A stretch of 56,785 nucleotides of DNA, taken from assembly GCA_018267875.1 (NCBI GenBank), contig JAFDXP010000089.1:1-56785 (forward strand). Direction: 5' to 3'. This DNA is from Bacteroidota bacterium (GTDB lineage Bacteria > Bacteroidota > Bacteroidia > Chitinophagales > Chitinophagaceae). Numbering within the stretch: position 1 is the first letter of the stretch; each line of letters opens with the position of its first letter. Under the pieces are notes generated by a model that worked only from the letters and a program-made list of their open reading frames with translations, had not been told where the DNA came from and made no database searches. This document shows, piece after piece, positions 53,187-56,785 of the stretch. A program made the translations under genes and the position numbers.

Positions 53187-53611
53187 AAACACAAGAAATT
53201 CTAAGTTTTATTCCGCAACGAGAGCCTTTTGTCTTGATAGATGAATTGTTGCAAGCCACGGAAACGATTTCGAGAACCTCATTTCAAATTCCGGAAAATC
53301 ATGTGTTGGTTGAAAATGGCTTGTTGACGGAAAGCGGACTTGTTGAAAACATGGCACAAACAGCCGCCGCCGGAACTGGGTTTATTTTTCATCAAAAAGG
53401 AATTTCTCCTCCAGTTGGCTTTATCGGGGCATTAAAAAATTTGACTATTGTTGAATGCCCACCCATTGGCTCAATCATTTATACAGATGTCAGGTTTCTA
53501 AATCAGGTGTTGAATGCTCATGTAGTAGAAGCCACTATACAACTAAATCAAAAAATTATTGCAACTTGTGAATTGAAAATATTTTTACAAACAGAATCTC
53601 CAAACTCCTAA
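53183..53611 (+). CDS. FabZ-like 3-hydroxyacyl-ACP dehydratase, atypical active site
   Basis: A 142-residue hotdog protein from the ATG at 53183, in an ATGA overlap with the acyltransferase stop. IPQREPFVLIDELL matches the FabZ/ApeP opening and ESGLVENMAQTAA matches the active-site helix with Glu55. The usual catalytic loop GHFPGxPxxPG is replaced by a short NGLLTESG stretch, so the catalytic His is not in its normal place. Either another residue serves or the protein is not a normal dehydratase. Relatives occur in aryl-polyene clusters. Confidence 0.8.
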   Translation: MKTQEILSFIPQREPFVLIDELLQATETISRTSFQIPENHVLVENGLLTESGLVENMAQTAAAGTGFIFHQKGISPPVGFIGALKNLTIVECPPIGSIIYTDVRFLNQVLNAHVVEATIQLNQKIIATCELKIFLQTESPNS

Positions 53612-53623
53612 ATTTTAATTGAA

Positions 53624-54280
53624 ATGAAAAAAGTAGTATTATCAATTGTTTCGCTTGCATTGGCACTGTCTTCCTATGCTCAACTTTCCAAAGAAGATGT
53701 TTTTAAAGGGGATGTTCCTTTAACCTTCCTTGGATTAGACTTCTCACAAGCTAAATTTATTGGTGAAGCCACACAATGGAAAGATGCCGGCGATATTACA
53801 AACAGTGCCATGAAGGAAAAGTATATTCCCGCTTGGAACAGTATGTTTACAAGCTCATCTGAACAAAAGAACTTTAAAGTTGCAGAAGCTACAAACCGTA
53901 CTAATGTTGATTATGCAATAGAAATTGCCGATAAAGTGAACGATGCTATTGCTAATAAAGATTTCTTTTCTGAAAAAATGTCCGATTTTCCGAAGTTGGA
54001 AAGTGCACAAGTTTCTTCAATGGTAAAGAAGTATAACTTTCAAGGCAAAAAAGGATTAGGCTTGATTTTTATCGTGGAAGGAATGAGAAAAGGTGCCGAA
54101 AAGGGCGATCCATCTTATGCCAACGTGGTAGTAACTTTTGTAGATATGGGTAGTAAAACAGTGCTGTTTACCAAACGTGTAGAAGGAAAAGCAGGTGGTT
54201 TTGGCTTTCGTAATTTCTGGGCAGGTGCTTGGAAAAATGTGTTGAAAAATATGAAAAGCGACTGGAGTAGCTGGCGCTAA
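53624..54280 (+). CDS. Secreted conserved Bacteroidota protein
   Basis: A 218-residue protein with a signal peptide (SSYAQ), then a mixed alpha/beta domain: VPLTFLGLDFSQAKFIGEA, the long helical middle (about 80-140) and strands such as GLGLIFIVEGM and ANVVVTFVDMG. It ends in a Trp/Lys-rich stretch. I recognise it as a recurrent Bacteroidota secreted protein but cannot name a function. It sits 12 bp after the dehydratase gene inside the polyene-type operon, perhaps as a periplasmic partner. Confidence 0.75.
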   Translation: MKKVVLSIVSLALALSSYAQLSKEDVFKGDVPLTFLGLDFSQAKFIGEATQWKDAGDITNSAMKEKYIPAWNSMFTSSSEQKNFKVAEATNRTNVDYAIEIADKVNDAIANKDFFSEKMSDFPKLESAQVSSMVKKYNFQGKKGLGLIFIVEGMRKGAEKGDPSYANVVVTFVDMGSKTVLFTKRVEGKAGGFGFRNFWAGAWKNVLKNMKSDWSSWR

Positions 54281-54314
54281 TGAAAAGAATTTACAGACTT
54301 ATTTATTATTCAAT

Positions 54315-54740
54315 ATGCCTTGTATTCTATGGGTAACCACACCTTCCGATTCTGAAAAATTAATTCAGACGATAGGCTTGAAACCCTACAAAATAATCGA
54401 AAAAGATTCTATTGTCAATACCCGTGAAGGTGAACGAAAGTATGATACTACTCTTTGTGGTTTTGATGTGGTAACAGAAAATTTTACAGATTTTCAAACC
54501 TTGGTAGAAGAGGCAATAGTCTTTATAGAAGCAAACTTTGAGAAATTAAAGAAGTTGAAATTTTTAGAGGTAAACAGCAAATTGGATTTTGGTTTTTACA
54601 CCCAGTTTGTTGATTCAAAAATTGTTGCACAATATGATACCATCCCCAATAAGTTGCTACGATTGGCAGGCGAATTGGGGATGGATATTGAATTGTCGCA
54701 ATACTGGTACGCGGAAAATGAAGGAGCTCAACTCAATTAG
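54315..54740 (+). CDS. Conserved hypothetical protein
   Basis: A 141-residue cytoplasmic protein of unknown family: CILWVTTPSDSEKLIQTIGL, a strand-turn-strand part, a long helix (FQTLVEEAIVFIEANFEKLK) and a C-terminal helix. No catalytic motif is evident. Its end overlaps the next thioesterase start by 23 bp, so it is co-translated with it. It may be an insertion into the operon, since its sequence has no link to acyl chemistry. Confidence 0.65.
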   Translation: MPCILWVTTPSDSEKLIQTIGLKPYKIIEKDSIVNTREGERKYDTTLCGFDVVTENFTDFQTLVEEAIVFIEANFEKLKKLKFLEVNSKLDFGFYTQFVDSKIVAQYDTIPNKLLRLAGELGMDIELSQYWYAENEGAQLN

Positions 54741-55167
54741 ACCAAAGAAATCACTCTCGCACATTTTTGAAACCGAAGTGAAGTTTAGCGAAGCAGACCC
54801 ATTGGGAATTGTTTGGCACGGGCATTTCATCAGATATTTTGAAGACGGACGCGAAGCATTTGGTCAGAAATTCGGTTTAAAGTATTTAGACTTTTATCGT
54901 CAAAATATTGTTGTTCCTATCATTAAAATCAATTGCGACTACAAAAGAATTTTACGCTATGGTCATCGGGTAAGACTTGAAACGGTGTATCATGATTGTG
55001 CTGCTGCCAAACTATTATTCGACTACAATGTGTTTGATGCCCATACAGAAGAATTGGTCGCTTCAGGAAAATCAACACAAGTGTTTATGGATAGAGAAAG
55101 CATGGAGTTGATGTTGACCGTACCACAATTTATGCTTGATTGGAAAGAAAAATGGCTTCAGAAATAA
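54718..55167 (+). CDS. Acyl-CoA/ACP thioesterase, 4-hydroxybenzoyl-CoA type
   Basis: A 149-residue hotdog thioesterase. I chose the ATG at 54718 (MKELNSIRPKK); the frame is open further upstream but only in the body of the previous gene. The active site pattern is SEADPLGIVWHGHFIRYFED with Asp27, His34 and Glu42, as in YbgC/4-hydroxybenzoyl-CoA thioesterases. In a polyene operon it would release or transfer the finished aryl-acyl chain. Its stop TAA overlaps the ketosynthase ATG (TAATG). Confidence 0.88.
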   Translation: MKELNSIRPKKSLSHIFETEVKFSEADPLGIVWHGHFIRYFEDGREAFGQKFGLKYLDFYRQNIVVPIIKINCDYKRILRYGHRVRLETVYHDCAAAKLLFDYNVFDAHTEELVASGKSTQVFMDRESMELMLTVPQFMLDWKEKWLQK

Positions 55168-56297
55168 TGCGTCCGGTTTATGCCATAGCTACAAATGCCC
55201 TTTCTGCTTTAGGGTTTACTTCCGATAATCATTGGGCAAAAATTGTACAAATGCAATCCGGAATTGGCTTTCATGAAGACTCTTCATTAAGCACTTCACC
55301 ATTTTGGGGTTCACAAATTTCTCCCCAAGCTTGGCAAATAATTCATGAACAGACCAAGACGAATCAAGTACTGTTGCCTTTTGAGCAGATGTGTGTGTAC
55401 TCGGCTCAAACAGCATTAGCTACGTTGGAAGTAGAGATTGACTTTTCAGAAACAGTCTTTATTCTTTCTACCACAAAAGGTAATATTGAATGGTTGGGAT
55501 CCATACCTGATGAGCAGATTTTGCCTATTGCCAGTGCTGCAAAAATCAGTAACGTTTTGGGTTGCCATCAAAATTATCATGTCGTTTCACATGCTTGCAT
55601 TTCAGGCGTAGTAGCTTGTCTTTATGCACAAAGGTTGCTTGAGTCTGGACGTTACAAACAAGCTATAGTTACCGGTGCCGATCGTTTTTCAAGGTTTGTG
55701 CTGAGTGGTTTTCAATCCTTTCAAGCAGTGGCAAACGAGGTTTGTCGCCCCTTTGATGCAAAGCGAAGCGGTATCAATCTCGGCGAAGCAGCCTCTACCA
55801 TTGTTTTTTCTACTGACGATCGTTTTGAGCCGCTTGCAAGGCTTGTTTCGGGTAGCACATCTAACGATGCCAACCATATTTCCGGACCGTCTAGGACAGG
55901 AGAAGAATTGGCTCTTTCGATAAATCGTTCTTTAAGCACTGCCAAACTTGATGCTGCTGATATTGATATGATTTCCGCTCATGGAACTGCTACTTTATAT
56001 AATGATGAAATGGAGGCAAAAGCTTTCACTTTGGCAAACTTGACTCATACTCCCATTCACAGTTTAAAAGGTTATGTTGGGCATACTTTAGGAGCTGCAG
56101 GATTAATTGAAAGTACTATGATTATTGAAGCTATAAAGCATCAACAACTTATAGCTTCTTTGGGCTACGAACAACATGGTGTTTCTGAATGCCTAAATAT
56201 CACCCTACAACCGGAACATAAACTCCTTTCAACAGTGTTGAAAACTGCTTCAGGCTTTGGCGGATGTAATGCAACCGCTATTTGGCAAAAATGTTAG
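55167..56297 (+). CDS. Beta-ketoacyl-ACP synthase
   Basis: A 376-residue KAS I/II-type ketosynthase from the ATG at 55167 (TAATG coupling with the thioesterase). The triad is Cys144 (VSHACISG), His272 (SAHGTAT) and His306 (GHTLGAAG), with Lys301. FDAKRSGINLGEAAS is also typical. It would extend the acyl chain on the operon's ACP. Relatives in aryl-polyene clusters come as a catalytic and an inactive chain-length partner; this one has an intact triad. A second ketosynthase or the dialkylresorcinol genes are not seen before the window ends. Confidence 0.9.
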   Translation: MRPVYAIATNALSALGFTSDNHWAKIVQMQSGIGFHEDSSLSTSPFWGSQISPQAWQIIHEQTKTNQVLLPFEQMCVYSAQTALATLEVEIDFSETVFILSTTKGNIEWLGSIPDEQILPIASAAKISNVLGCHQNYHVVSHACISGVVACLYAQRLLESGRYKQAIVTGADRFSRFVLSGFQSFQAVANEVCRPFDAKRSGINLGEAASTIVFSTDDRFEPLARLVSGSTSNDANHISGPSRTGEELALSINRSLSTAKLDAADIDMISAHGTATLYNDEMEAKAFTLANLTHTPIHSLKGYVGHTLGAAGLIESTMIIEAIKHQQLIASLGYEQHGVSECLNITLQPEHKLLSTVLKTASGFGGCNATAIWQKC

Positions 56298-56523
56298 GAT
56301 GAGAACGTGAATCTCGTACATTGTATTTTTCTGATAGATTTGGGACTGCTAATCACTTTACAGTTCAATTTCTCATTTTTTTTATCATTCTAATATGGAG
56401 TCGTATATCTGTCCAAATAGTACTGCTAACTATTATTGAGAATCATATTAAATTTTGCATTTCCAATTATTCTTTTTTACCTTTAGGTTTCATTTTTTCA
56501 ATTAACCCAAAAAAATTTAGAAA

Positions 56524-56785
56524 ATGAGAAAGACATTAATCAAAATTACCATGTGGGGGGGGTAATTATGACTACTTCTGCTAATGCACAAGTATTTGTG
56601 AATCCCGCCATGCCGGATCAGTGGTTGACAACAGTAACGACCACCAATGCAGGGGTTCCAGTTTCCTTGCCGGATGATGTAACAATCAACTGTGATATGC
56701 TCAATGATGGGAAAGGCAATGCTATCAAGGCTATTGCTTGGGACGAGGGATCAAGGAGCCAACAGGGGTATTTGTATTTTGAGGA
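56524..56785 (+). pseudogene. Secreted-protein gene interrupted at a G8 run (partial)
   Basis: An ATG at 56524 opens a signal peptide (MRKTLIKITMWGG) that reaches TAA at 56563 straight after eight G (56555-56562). With nine G the frame would run on through VIMTTSANAQVFVNP, a normal signal-peptide end at NAQ, and stay open to the window's end (at least 85 residues). Either the run is miscounted, the gene is broken, or its length varies between cells. A downstream ATG at 56568 would lack most of the signal peptide. Function unknown. Confidence 0.65.

Noticed and set aside
56321-56527. 68-residue ORF after the ketosynthase
   Set aside because: Composition is that of random AT-rich sequence and it runs into the start of the next gene.
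1-56785. tRNA or rRNA genes
   Set aside because: I scanned the gaps for tRNA-like T-loops and CCA ends and for rRNA and found none I could support.

Overview
The window is AT-rich bacterial chromosome from a member of the Bacteroidota. The signs are a protein with a type IX secretion (Por) C-terminal sorting domain, a short primary sigma factor without region 1.1, HYC_CC_PP and DUF2723 family proteins, a TonB receptor of Bacteroidota type, and several -7 promoter boxes matching TAnnTTTG. A Chitinophagales-like organism is plausible, but rank below phylum is inference. No rRNA or tRNA gene was found; one structural RNA, the SRP RNA, is well supported.

Layout. 0-5.4 kb: the tail of a secreted protein, a YpfJ-type zinc peptidase overlapping a threonine aldolase, and a large DUF2723 membrane protein. 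5.4-10.1 kb: an IS remnant, then a minus-strand operon nirK-nirV-SCO-porin (respiratory nitrite reduction). 10.4-13.2 kb: two unknown or secreted proteins and an NtrC-type regulator. 13.3-18.0 kb: a tightly packed six-gene stress operon (butanediol dehydrogenase, catalase, small protein, ribosome hibernation factor, pirin, carbonic anhydrase). 18.05-19.23 kb: eleven ~60-bp palindromic repeats surrounding a GxxExxY nuclease-fold gene. 19.5-23.7 kb: a T9SS cargo protein, and a coiled-coil secreted protein overlapping a lytic transglycosylase. 23.8-26.7 kb: a probable copper-uptake operon (HYC_CC_PP protein, HMA protein, TonB receptor). 26.8-35.1 kb: thioesterase, htpG, mtgA and a phosphate block (porin O/P, DUF47/PhoU-like, a PiT transporter carrying a PDZ-like insert).

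35.1-47.1 kb is an accessory and partly decaying stretch on the minus strand: pseudogene fragments, a flavin monooxygenase operon, a restriction-modification locus whose methyltransferase and endonuclease are both cut by copies of a dispersed structured repeat, an MFS exporter, two genes with in-frame TAA stops, YceI, a Crp/Fnr regulator and a dead IS3-type element. Two promoters here share a TGAnnTAAGTCA palindrome at exactly the same distance from the -7 box.

47.2-56.8 kb returns to core genes: an alpha/beta hydrolase, transaldolase, SRP RNA, glutaryl-CoA dehydrogenase, rpoD, and an overlapping ACP / acyltransferase / dehydratase / thioesterase / ketosynthase operon of aryl-polyene or flexirubin type. 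The window ends in a secreted-protein gene interrupted at a run of eight G.
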